Position numbers and translations under genes: made by a program. From NCBI RefSeq assembly GCF_027474525.2, contig NZ_CP114882.2:1612001-1676000 (forward strand): 64,000 nt of DNA, read 5' to 3'. The stretch comes from Flavobacterium lacustre (lineage in GTDB: Bacteria > Bacteroidota > Bacteroidia > Flavobacteriales > Flavobacteriaceae). This document shows positions 45,049 to 53,593 of the stretch, piece by piece. A model generated the notes under the pieces. That model saw only the letters and a list, made by a program, of their open reading frames with translations, was not told where the DNA came from and did not search any database. How positions within the stretch are numbered: position 1 is the first letter of the stretch; each line of letters starts with the position of its first letter.

Positions 45049-45144
45049 ATTTATATAAAATAAAAGTTGCTTTTTGTTAAAAAAATATGCTCAAAGGTAC
45101 TTTTTTATACTGAAATTTTCAATTTTGAATCGTAAATTTGGCTT

Positions 45145-46212
45145 ATGAAAGAAGATTACTATAACGTTATCGGAGTAATGTCAGGAACTTCGCTGGACGG
45201 GGTGGATTTAGCACATATAAAATTTAAGGTAAACCAAAAAAAATGGGAATTTGAAATCATCGAAAGTGAAACTATTTCCTATAATTCAGCTTGGATCAGT
45301 ACTCTCAAAGCGGCTTTAGATTTCTCTGAAACAGCACTTGAAGACTTAAATCAGGAATATACGAAACTTTTGGCGAAGATTATTTCGGATTTCATCCAAA
45401 GAAATAAAATCGAAAATATTGATGCCGTTTGTTCACACGGACACACGATTTTACATCAGCCACAAAACGGATTTACATTACAAATTGGCAATTTGCCTCA
45501 AATCGCTACTTTGCTTCATCAGAAAGTAGTTTGTGATTTCAGAGTACAAGATGTAAAACTCGGCGGACAAGGAGCTCCATTGGTTCCTATTGGTGATCAG
45601 ATTTTATTTTCACAATATAATTATTGCATGAATTTAGGTGGTTTTTCAAATGTTTCTTTTGAAGAAAATGATAAAAGAATTGCCTTTGATATTTCGCCGG
45701 TCAATACCGTTTTGAATTTTTATGCTAACCAACTCGGATTGGATTATGATGATAAAGGGAAAATTTCAAAATCAGGAAGCAGTAACGAAGAATTATTTAT
45801 AGCATTAAATGCTTTAGATTTTTATAAAAAAACACATCCAAAATCATTAGGTTTTGAATTTGTCAAAGAAACGGTTTTGCCATTGATAGATTATTTCGAT
45901 ATTTCAATTCAAGACAAAATGCATACTTTCACTGAGCATGTTGCTTTTCAAATTGCATTGGCTTTGCCCAATAAAAAAGGCAGTCTTTTTATAACCGGTG
46001 GAGGTGCTTATAATGACTTTCTTATCGAACGCATTCAATACTATTTACCTGAAATGAAAATTATTATTCCATCATCTGAAATTTTAGAATTCAAAGAAGC
46101 TTTAATTTTTGCTTTGTTGGGTGTTTTAAAATTAAGAAATGAAATCAATACTCTGAGTAGCGTGACTGGCGCCAAAGAAGATCATAGTTCGGGATATATC
46201 TATAGTTTTTAA
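45145..46212 (+). CDS. anmK: Anhydro-N-acetylmuramic acid kinase
   Basis: A 355-residue ASKHA-fold kinase. GVMSGTSLDGVDLA at the start is the family signature, AVCSHGHTILHQP and DFRVQDVKLGGQGAPLVPIGD follow, and FITGGGAYNDFLIERI marks the C-terminal ATP domain. It recycles cell-wall sugar by turning anhydro-MurNAc into MurNAc-6-phosphate. Its short leader has a TAAATTTG sequence only 4 bases before the ATG, too close for a standard promoter. The dehydrogenase gene follows after 72 bases in the same direction. Confidence 0.95.
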   Translation: MKEDYYNVIGVMSGTSLDGVDLAHIKFKVNQKKWEFEIIESETISYNSAWISTLKAALDFSETALEDLNQEYTKLLAKIISDFIQRNKIENIDAVCSHGHTILHQPQNGFTLQIGNLPQIATLLHQKVVCDFRVQDVKLGGQGAPLVPIGDQILFSQYNYCMNLGGFSNVSFEENDKRIAFDISPVNTVLNFYANQLGLDYDDKGKISKSGSSNEELFIALNALDFYKKTHPKSLGFEFVKETVLPLIDYFDISIQDKMHTFTEHVAFQIALALPNKKGSLFITGGGAYNDFLIERIQYYLPEMKIIIPSSEILEFKEALIFALLGVLKLRNEINTLSSVTGAKEDHSSGYIYSF

Positions 46213-46284
46213 ATAAATATAAAAAATACATAATTCGCATTATTGTATTTTTTATATTTGTCAAAATTAAACATATCGCAACAA

Positions 46285-47511
46285 ATGAAAGACTTATTAA
46301 AGAAATTCGAAAATAAAGAGCCTGAAATAGTTTTTCATTGGAAAGATGCCGAAACAGAAGCTGAAGGCTGGACAGTAATCAATTCGCTTCGAGGCGGTGC
46401 TGCCGGCGGAGGAACACGAATGCGTAAAGGATTAGATAAAAATGAAGTTTTGTCATTGGCGAAGACCATGGAAGTAAAATTTTCGGTTTCTGGTCCAGCG
46501 ATTGGTGGGGCTAAATCCGGAATTAATTTTGACCCGAACGATCCCAGAAAAAAAGGGGTTTTGCAACGCTGGTACAAAGCAGTTTCTCCGTTATTGAAAA
46601 GTTATTATGGAACCGGAGGCGATTTGAATGTGGATGAAATTCATGAAGTGATTCCCATGACCGAAGAATGTGGCGTTTGGCATCCGCAAGAAGGGGTTTT
46701 TAATGGTCATTTCAAACCTACCGAAGCTGATAAAATCAATAGAATAGGGCAATTGCGTCAGGGCGTAATCAAAGTGATTGAAAATCCAAAGTTTTCTCCG
46801 GATGTAACCAGAAAATATACAATTGCCGATATGATTACGGGTTTTGGCGTCGCACAAGCCGTTCGTCATTATTACACAATTTATGGCGGCGATGTAAAAG
46901 GCAAGAAAGCCATTGTTCAAGGTTTTGGAAATGTAGGTTCTGCAGCAGCATTTTATTTGGCTGAAATGGGTGCAAAAATCATTGGAATTATTGACAGAGA
47001 CGGAGGTTTAATTAACGAAGACGGCTTTACTTTTGAAGAAATAAAAAGCTTATTTCTCCATAAAGACGGAAATAAATTGGTTAGTGAAAATATGATTCCT
47101 TTTGAAGAAATTAATCAAAAAATTTGGACTATCGGAGCCGAGATATTTACGCCTTGTGCTGCTTCAAGATTGGTTACTCAGTCTCAAATTGACAGCCTGA
47201 TTGCGAATGGACTTGAAGTAATTTCCTGTGGTGCAAACGTTCCTTTTGCTGATACTGAAATCTTTTTTGGCCCAATTATGGAACAGGTGGATCACAAAGT
47301 AAGCTTGATTCCTGATTTTATTTCGAATTGTGGAATGGCTCGGGTTTTTGCTTATTTCATGGAAAAGAAAGTCCAAATGACCGATGAGGCAATTTTTAAT
47401 GATACTTCAGAAGTTATAAAGAAAGCAATACAAAAAGCGCATGATTTGAATCCGTCAAAAACAAATATTAGCGCAACTGCTTTTGAAATAGCGTTAAAAC
47501 AATTGACTTAA
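46285..47511 (+). CDS. Glu/Leu/Phe/Val family amino-acid dehydrogenase
   Basis: The start at 46285 (MKDLLKKFENKEPE) is preferred over an in-frame ATG at 46243. The 408-residue protein carries GPAIGGAKSGINFDP with the catalytic Lys region, GTGGDLNVDE, and the NAD-binding GFGNVGSAAAFYLAEMGAK. The family includes glutamate, leucine and valine dehydrogenases; the sequence alone does not fix the amino acid, but the Flavobacterium genes of this group are often called Leu/Glu dehydrogenase. It lies 72 bases after anmK. Confidence 0.92.
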   Translation: MKDLLKKFENKEPEIVFHWKDAETEAEGWTVINSLRGGAAGGGTRMRKGLDKNEVLSLAKTMEVKFSVSGPAIGGAKSGINFDPNDPRKKGVLQRWYKAVSPLLKSYYGTGGDLNVDEIHEVIPMTEECGVWHPQEGVFNGHFKPTEADKINRIGQLRQGVIKVIENPKFSPDVTRKYTIADMITGFGVAQAVRHYYTIYGGDVKGKKAIVQGFGNVGSAAAFYLAEMGAKIIGIIDRDGGLINEDGFTFEEIKSLFLHKDGNKLVSENMIPFEEINQKIWTIGAEIFTPCAASRLVTQSQIDSLIANGLEVISCGANVPFADTEIFFGPIMEQVDHKVSLIPDFISNCGMARVFAYFMEKKVQMTDEAIFNDTSEVIKKAIQKAHDLNPSKTNISATAFEIALKQLT

Positions 47512-47754
47512 AAACTTTTTTTTCTTTAGTCAACTTAATACAATGCGGATTAAATTGGTTTTTTTTAAATCAATTTAGTCCGTTTTTTGTTTTGTAATAA
47601 TGGTTTGCGAAAATTTATTTTTCTGTAAAAGAAATTGAAATTTAATATCAGTACACCAGACTTGTTAATATTGAAGCGGTCGCTTTCTACTCTAAACAAT
47701 TTTTAGTACTTTTCAACGTTTTTATTCATACACTTTTTTAAATTTAAAATCCAA

Positions 47755-48648
47755 ATGAGTTCCACCATTTCATCAGACCAAAAGAAATCATTATTGTTCT
47801 CTTTTCTTTTGTATGCAACGATGTTGTTGATTCTGTTCTTCGTCCGATTTTGGCCGCCTGCAAACTTAGCTGAATTAACCGGCGGTGGAGGTGGAGGCGG
47901 AGTTACCGTAAATTTTGGTGACAGTGATTTAGGTTCCGGAACCAATTATAAAAGTGAAGTTTTGGAGGTGAAAAACCAAGCCAAACAAACTCCAACAAGA
48001 ACAACTCCAGAGGAAGCTATTTTGTCTCAAGAAAATTCTACAGAAGAAAGCGTTGTGATTCCACAAAAAGAAAAACCTAAAAAACCGGTTGTGGCTGTCA
48101 AAGAAGAACCAAAACCTGTTGTTGTAAAACCTAAAGTTTCAAATAATACGAATGATGCTTTGTCCAGCATTCTGAAAGGCTCTAATAAAGGAGGAGATGG
48201 CGATGATAAAACGGCTGGAAACAAAGGAAAAGCAAACGGAAGTTTAAGCGCTACCGGCTATTATGGAACGGGTGGCTCCGGTGGAGGGACTGGCGGAGGG
48301 ACTGGAACTGGTACCGGAATAGGAAACGGAAGTGGTTATGGAGCAGGAAGTGGCGGCGGATCAGGAAATGGATCTGGTGGCGGCTATTCTTTAGGCAATA
48401 GAAAAGCACTTTCTAAACCAGCACCAAAATATACTTGTAATGAAGAAGGAAAAGTGGTAGTTGAAGTTTCTGTTGATAGAAACGGACGGACTATTAATGC
48501 TGTTGCCGGAATAAAAGGAACTACAAATACAGCAAAATGTTTATTAGATCAGGCAAAAATTGCAGCGATGAATACCAAATGGGATGCCAGCAGCGATGCG
48601 CCTGAAAAACAAATTGGTAAAATTGTTTATAATTTTAATTTAAATTAA
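47755..48648 (+). CDS. TonB-like energy transducer with glycine-rich linker
   Basis: A 297-residue protein: a short cytoplasmic N-terminus, one transmembrane helix at about 13-33, then a periplasmic region rich in Pro, Lys and Glu (about 70-130). A strikingly Gly/Ser/Thr-rich spacer (about 160-215) follows, and the C-terminal 80 residues resemble a TonB C-terminal domain (KPAPKYTCNEEGKVVVEVSV, then IGKIVYNFNL). A Gly7 stretch comes right after the TM helix. It would link the ExbB-ExbD motor to outer-membrane receptors, but its partner genes lie 17 kb away at 29925-31019. TolA-like function is an alternative. Confidence 0.8.
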   Translation: MSSTISSDQKKSLLFSFLLYATMLLILFFVRFWPPANLAELTGGGGGGGVTVNFGDSDLGSGTNYKSEVLEVKNQAKQTPTRTTPEEAILSQENSTEESVVIPQKEKPKKPVVAVKEEPKPVVVKPKVSNNTNDALSSILKGSNKGGDGDDKTAGNKGKANGSLSATGYYGTGGSGGGTGGGTGTGTGIGNGSGYGAGSGGGSGNGSGGGYSLGNRKALSKPAPKYTCNEEGKVVVEVSVDRNGRTINAVAGIKGTTNTAKCLLDQAKIAAMNTKWDASSDAPEKQIGKIVYNFNLN

Positions 48649-48693
48649 AAGCTGATTTTCCCCTTTTTAACGTGTATTAAAAAAAATGAAATA

Positions 48694-48724
48694 AAAAAAC
48701 CGAAGTAATTTACTTCGGTTTTTT
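48694..48724. terminator. Bidirectional terminator between TonB-like gene and M3 peptidase
   Basis: CCGAAGTAA pairs with TTACTTCGG around a single-base centre, with A-run and T-run flanks, so it can end both converging transcripts. Confidence 0.85.
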
Positions 48725-48732
48725 AGTTATAA

Positions 48733-50760
48733 TTATAACAATCCAGCACGTTTCAATAACGCATCTGGTTTAGGTTCTTGGCCTCTAAAGCGTTTATACA
48801 AAATCATAGGATGTTCAGTTCCGCCTTTAGAAAGGACATTGTCTTTAAATTTTGTAGCCACTTCTTTATTGAAAATGCCGCATTCCTGAAAATATTCAAA
48901 AGCATCAGCATCTAGTACTTCCGCCCATTTATAGCTATAATAACCCGAAGAATAACCACCTTGAAAAATATGAGAAAAAGAAGTACTCATCGCGTTTTCC
49001 TTTACATCCGGATACAATTGTGTGGCTGCAAATTGTTCGGTTTCAAAAGCTTTGATGTCTTTGATGTTCGAAGGATTTTGTGCATGCCAACCCATATCTA
49101 ATAATCCAAAACTCAATTGGCGCATTGTTGCCATTCCTTCTTGGAAACTTGCACTTTCTTTGATTTTATGGACTAATTCCATCGGAATCATTTCGCCAGT
49201 TTGGTAATGATATGCAAACAAAGCCAAAGCTTCCGGCTCGTAACACCAGTTTTCCATAATCTGGCTTGGTAGTTCCACAAAATCCCAGTATACTGAGGTT
49301 CCCGATAAACTTGGATACGTTGTATTGGCCAACATGCCATGTAAAGCGTGACCAAATTCATGAAACAAAGTCGTCACTTCGTTAAAAGTTAATAACGATG
49401 GTTTTGTTTCGGTAGGTTTTGTGAAATTACACACAATAGAAATGTGTGGTCTTTCGTTGCTTCCTTTTTTGATGTATTGTGATTTAAAAGACGTCATCCA
49501 AGCACCGTTTCGTTTGCCTTTTCTTGGAAAAAAATCAGCATAGAAAACCGCAACCAGTTGGTCGTCTTCATCTTTTACTTCATATGTTTTTACTTCTTCG
49601 TGGTATTTATCGACTTCAAAAGTTTCTTCAAAAGTGATTCCGTATAATTTTTGTGCTACTGCAAAAGCGCCGTCCAGAACTTTTTCTAATTGAAAATACG
49701 GTTTTAATATTTCGTCATCCAAACTAAATAATTGTTGTTTCAGTTTCTCCGAATAATAAGCGCCATCCCATTTTTCGAGCAGCTCAATTCCATGAAGTTC
49801 TTTTGCGAAAGCGGCTAATTGTGCAAATTCTTTCAAAGCTGCCGGCTTGGCTTTTTCTAATAAATCAGTCGAAAATGTTTTTACTTTCTCGGGACTTTCG
49901 GCCATTCGTTCTTCAAGAACAAAATGAGCATGAGATGCATATCCTAAAATTTGAGCTCTGTCAAAACGTAATTTGGCAATTTTAAGTACGATTTCCTGAT
50001 TGTCGAATTCGTTGTTTTGAAAACCTTTGGCACCAAAAGCAATTGCCATTTTTTTGCGCAATTCGCGATTGTCAGCATAGGTTACAAACGGAACGTAACT
50101 GGGATAATCCAAGGTGAAAATCCAGCCTTCTTTTTCTTGGCTTTTCGCCAAAGAACGAGCTGCTTCAACAGTTCCTTCGGGCAAACCGGCCAATTCGGAT
50201 TCAGATGTTATATGTAATTGATAGGCTTGCGTTTCGGCCAAAACATTTTCGCCAAACTGCAAACTCAATTTCGATAATTCTTTGTCGATGGCTCGCAATT
50301 GATTCTTTTTATCTTCCGATAAATTGGCTCCGTTTCTAGAAAAACTTTTATATTTTTTGTCCAAAAGCGTAGTTTGCTCCGCATTGAGATTTAGTTTTTC
50401 TCGTTGCTCATAAACTGTTTTTACTCGGGCAAATAAATCTGGATTAAGACGAACATCGTTTCCAAATTCAGATAATAAAGGAGAAACTTCTTGAGCAATT
50501 TTCTGAATTTCGTCATTGGTTTCTGCTGAATTCAAATTGAAAAATATACTTGAAATTCGGTCTAAAACATCTCCGCTGAAAGCTAATGCTTCAATCGTAT
50601 TTTCGAAAGTTGGTTTTATAGGATTCCTTACAATAGCATCGATTTCGGCTTTTGCCAATTCGATTCCTTTTTGAAAAGCAGGAAGGAAATCTTCGTTTTT
50701 AATTTTCGAAAAAGGCGCAGTATTGTGCTTTGTATTGAAATGGTGGGTTAAGATGCTCAT
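48733..50760 (-). CDS. M3 family metallopeptidase (oligopeptidase A/Dcp-like)
   Basis: A 675-residue cytoplasmic zinc peptidase. FHEFGHALHGML carries the HExxH zinc site (about residue 465), with the third ligand Glu in the following WDFVELPSQIMENW region. RFRGQEPKPDALLKRAGLL closes the protein as in this family. M3 oligopeptidases degrade peptides of up to about 20 residues. No signal peptide is seen, so it acts in the cytoplasm. It is a single-gene minus-strand unit. Confidence 0.95.
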   Translation of the reverse strand: MSILTHHFNTKHNTAPFSKIKNEDFLPAFQKGIELAKAEIDAIVRNPIKPTFENTIEALAFSGDVLDRISSIFFNLNSAETNDEIQKIAQEVSPLLSEFGNDVRLNPDLFARVKTVYEQREKLNLNAEQTTLLDKKYKSFSRNGANLSEDKKNQLRAIDKELSKLSLQFGENVLAETQAYQLHITSESELAGLPEGTVEAARSLAKSQEKEGWIFTLDYPSYVPFVTYADNRELRKKMAIAFGAKGFQNNEFDNQEIVLKIAKLRFDRAQILGYASHAHFVLEERMAESPEKVKTFSTDLLEKAKPAALKEFAQLAAFAKELHGIELLEKWDGAYYSEKLKQQLFSLDDEILKPYFQLEKVLDGAFAVAQKLYGITFEETFEVDKYHEEVKTYEVKDEDDQLVAVFYADFFPRKGKRNGAWMTSFKSQYIKKGSNERPHISIVCNFTKPTETKPSLLTFNEVTTLFHEFGHALHGMLANTTYPSLSGTSVYWDFVELPSQIMENWCYEPEALALFAYHYQTGEMIPMELVHKIKESASFQEGMATMRQLSFGLLDMGWHAQNPSNIKDIKAFETEQFAATQLYPDVKENAMSTSFSHIFQGGYSSGYYSYKWAEVLDADAFEYFQECGIFNKEVATKFKDNVLSKGGTEHPMILYKRFRGQEPKPDALLKRAGLL

Positions 50761-50983
50761 TTGTTTTTTGATAAAAATAATTGATGTTTAAAGGTAACAA
50801 AGGTACGGATTTATTGAAAAATATAGGATTGCTAATAGAATTGATTTGACCCAAAATAGCGAAGATGATTGTGTTATATAAATGTTATTTATTTCGGGAC
50901 ACGGCATAAAAAGCCTAAATTGTAAAAAAAGATTGGTTTTATACAGAACCGAATCGAAGAAACAGTAAATATTTAAAAATCTT

Positions 50984-51655
50984 ATGAATTATCAAATCAC
51001 AATAAAAAGCGCAAATACAGTAGATCAAATTGAAGCATATTGGACTAATGAAGACTATGTTAAATTATTAGAAAAATTCGATTATCCGGATGCTTCCGAT
51101 GCTGATCCGGCCAGTTTAAGAGAACTTCTTTTTATGGCGATCACGGATTTTGAACCCAAAGATTCTGCCGTAATTGTATTAGAATATAAATTATCAGAAC
51201 AGTTGAATGAAGGGCAAATTCAGCAAATTTCAAATGATATGTTTTTGGATAAAGTCTGTGAAGAATATCCGGAAATAGGGCTGCATTCGGCTTTGTTTCA
51301 TGTTAATCAATTGCTTTTTAAAGCATACAATGGTAAATTTCCTAATGCAAAAGCGATAATACTAACAGCTAGTTTTGTGCCTTCCGGAGTTGAAAATGCT
51401 ACGGAATTGACTAAAGAAAATATCTTGAAATTGTTAAGCAATGGATTGTCAGAAAGTAATCTTATCAAAAGATTATTTGATGCTGCAATGAATGAAAATG
51501 CTCCTTTTCCGGAAGCGGAAGCAATTTTGTGGGAAGTAACGACTCCAGATGCTGTAAATTATACAATAACCACATCAGAATATTGGTTGAATAAAGAAGA
51601 CATAATTGCTTCAGAATTTGAAGGAATTCTGGAAGAAATAGTGATTGTTGCTTAA
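50984..51655 (+). CDS. Hypothetical protein, conserved family not recognised
   Basis: A 223-residue soluble, acidic protein with no signal peptide, membrane segment, or recognised motif. A run such as NYQITIKSANTVDQIEAYW opens it, and it alternates helical and strand-like stretches, so it looks like a folded alpha/beta domain, not a chance frame. It stands alone, between the M3 peptidase and purE on the other strand, with its own terminator. The name and function are unknown. Confidence 0.7.
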   Translation: MNYQITIKSANTVDQIEAYWTNEDYVKLLEKFDYPDASDADPASLRELLFMAITDFEPKDSAVIVLEYKLSEQLNEGQIQQISNDMFLDKVCEEYPEIGLHSALFHVNQLLFKAYNGKFPNAKAIILTASFVPSGVENATELTKENILKLLSNGLSESNLIKRLFDAAMNENAPFPEAEAILWEVTTPDAVNYTITTSEYWLNKEDIIASEFEGILEEIVIVA

Positions 51656-51674
51656 GTAATTTAAAATTTACATT

Positions 51675-51704
51675 AAAAAAAGCTCCGTAATTGGAGCTTT
51701 TTTT
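51675..51704. terminator. Bidirectional terminator between hypothetical gene and purE
   Basis: AAGCTCC pairs with GGAGCTT around GTAATT, with A- and T-runs on both sides. It ends the plus-strand hypothetical gene and the minus-strand purE. Confidence 0.8.
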
Positions 51705-51705
51705 G

Positions 51706-52188
51706 TTATTTTTTTAGACTTTCAGAAGCTACATTAACAGCCTCTTTTAATCCTGTTTTGTATTTAATGACTTTTTCTAAGACATTTTTGTTATGACTTC
51801 CAATGATTTGCACGGCCAAAATCCCTGCGTTTTTGGCACCGTTTAAAGCTACGGTTGCAACAGGAACGCCACCCGGCATTTGAAGAATGGATAAAACACT
51901 ATCCCAACCATCGATAGAATTACTGGATTTTATAGGAACGCCAATTACTGGAAGGGGAGACATTGAGGCCACCATTCCTGGTAAATGTGCTGCGCCGCCA
52001 GCTCCGGCAATGATTACCGAAATACCGCGAGTATGTGCATTTTGACTAAAATCAAATAATTTTTCCGGTGTTCTGTGTGCCGAAACGATATCAACTTCTA
52101 TTTCTATGTCAAATCCTTTCAGGATGTCTATTGCTTCTTGCATTACGGGCATATCCGAGATACTTCCCATTATTACGGCTACTTTCAT
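51706..52188 (-). CDS. purE: 5-(carboxyamino)imidazole ribonucleotide mutase
   Basis: A 160-residue class I PurE. It opens VAVIMGSISDMPVMQ, followed by VSAHRTPEKL (the family Ser-Ala-His-Arg motif) and AGAGGAAHLPGM. It moves the carboxyl group in N5-CAIR to give CAIR in purine synthesis, after PurK. purK is upstream on the same strand (gap of 123 bases), in the usual order. Confidence 0.97.
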   Translation of the reverse strand: MKVAVIMGSISDMPVMQEAIDILKGFDIEIEVDIVSAHRTPEKLFDFSQNAHTRGISVIIAGAGGAAHLPGMVASMSPLPVIGVPIKSSNSIDGWDSVLSILQMPGGVPVATVALNGAKNAGILAVQIIGSHNKNVLEKVIKYKTGLKEAVNVASESLKK

Positions 52189-52311
52189 TTTGTTGTTATT
52201 TAAAGATTACTTCGTCCGTTCGCCTTTTTTGGCTTTGGTGAAAAATTTAAAGATTGAAAAATTACATAAAACTACTTTATAATTGTCGTAATTTTTAAAT
52301 TATTAAATCGT

Positions 52312-53478
52312 TTAATTATTTGATTTAGTGCTAATTACTCGAATCGTATTCTTTACATCCTCGGCAATTCTACGGGCTTCTTTAATATCATCATTTACGA
52401 TGGTGACATGTCCCATTTTTCGGAAAGGACGGGTTTGTTTTTTTCCGTAAATGTGTGGTGTAACACCGTTCCAACCTAATATTTTTTGAATATTTTCATA
52501 AACTACATCTCCTGAAAATCCTTCTTCGCCAGAAAGATTGACCATAATTCCTGCTACCTTACTATCGGTATTTCCAAGAGGCAGGTTGAGAATTGCCCGT
52601 AAATGATTTTCAAATTGTGAAGTATAACTGGCTTCGATGCTGTAATGACCTGAATTGTGCGGACGTGGAGCGACTTCGTTAACCAGAATTTCATCGTCTT
52701 CGGTTTGAAACATTTCAACGGCTAATAATCCTACATGGTTGAATTTTTCGGAAACGGTCAAGGCGATGGCTCTTGCTTTTTCGGCTACTGTGTCGTCAAT
52801 TCGTGCGGGACAAATTACATATTCGACTTGGTTGGCTTCGGGATGAAACTCCATTTCAACCACAGGATATGTTTTTATTTCGCCCGATGGATTGCGACAA
52901 ACAATAACGGCCAATTCGTTTTTGAACGGAACCATTTCTTCTGCGATGCATTCTACATTGGCTAAATTTTCTAAATCAGATAGTTGTCGGATGACTTTTA
53001 CGCCGTTTCCATCATAACCAAATTCAGTGCATTTCCATACAAAAGGCAGTTTTAATTTAGATTCTAAAACATCGAAAATTACACTTTTTATATTTTCGAA
53101 TCGTTTATAATTTGCTGTTGGAATAGCATGATGTGCGTAAAAATCTTTCTGAATTCCTTTGTTTTGAATCAGTTTCAACGTTTTTGGCGAAGGATATACT
53201 TTGATGCCTTCGTTTTCTAATTTTTCTAAAGCTTCAAGATTAACCAGTTCAATTTCAAAAGTCAAAACGTCTACTTTTTTACCAAAATTATAAACTGTTT
53301 CAAAATCCATTAAGTCGCCTTTAAAAAATTGATTGCATGCAATTTTGCAAGGTGCTTCGTCGCTTGGATCAAGAACGTAAGTTTGTATATCGAATTTTCG
53401 GGTATCAAACAAAAGCATTTTGCCGAGTTGTCCGCCGCCAAGAATTCCTAATTTAAAATCGGAAGAAAAATAATTCAT
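52312..53478 (-). CDS. purK: 5-(carboxyamino)imidazole ribonucleotide synthase
   Basis: A 388-residue ATP-grasp enzyme. LGILGGGQLGKMLLFD opens the N-terminal domain, DFYAHHAIPT and FVWKCTEFGYDGNGVKVI the ATP-grasp, and NEVAPRPHNSGHYSIEA carries the metal-binding block. It makes N5-CAIR from AIR, ATP and bicarbonate. A CAAAGATA sequence at 53515-53522 (TATCTTTG on the minus strand) is a good -7 box for it. A decayed copy of its 5' end lies at 57217-57385, showing that the region was rearranged. Confidence 0.97.
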   Translation of the reverse strand: MNYFSSDFKLGILGGGQLGKMLLFDTRKFDIQTYVLDPSDEAPCKIACNQFFKGDLMDFETVYNFGKKVDVLTFEIELVNLEALEKLENEGIKVYPSPKTLKLIQNKGIQKDFYAHHAIPTANYKRFENIKSVIFDVLESKLKLPFVWKCTEFGYDGNGVKVIRQLSDLENLANVECIAEEMVPFKNELAVIVCRNPSGEIKTYPVVEMEFHPEANQVEYVICPARIDDTVAEKARAIALTVSEKFNHVGLLAVEMFQTEDDEILVNEVAPRPHNSGHYSIEASYTSQFENHLRAILNLPLGNTDSKVAGIMVNLSGEEGFSGDVVYENIQKILGWNGVTPHIYGKKQTRPFRKMGHVTIVNDDIKEARRIAEDVKNTIRVISTKSNN

Positions 53479-53514
53479 CGGTGTATAGAAATTTATCTGT
53501 AAAAAATGATTTCA

Positions 53515-53522
53515 CAAAGATA
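53515..53522 (-). promoter_or_regulatory. -7 box of the purK promoter
   Basis: TATCTTTG on the minus strand, 36 bases before the purK ATG, matches the Bacteroidota TANNTTTG element. No clear -33 box is seen upstream. Confidence 0.4.
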
Positions 53523-53593
53523 CTTTTAAATGATTAATAATAAAAAATTACGAGTTGTAAAATAGTCAGAGATGTATTTCTATTGATAGGTTT

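Noticed and set aside
45133..45140. TAAATTTG as the -7 box of anmK
   Set aside because: It ends 4 bases before the ATG, so transcription would start inside the coding region; treated as chance.
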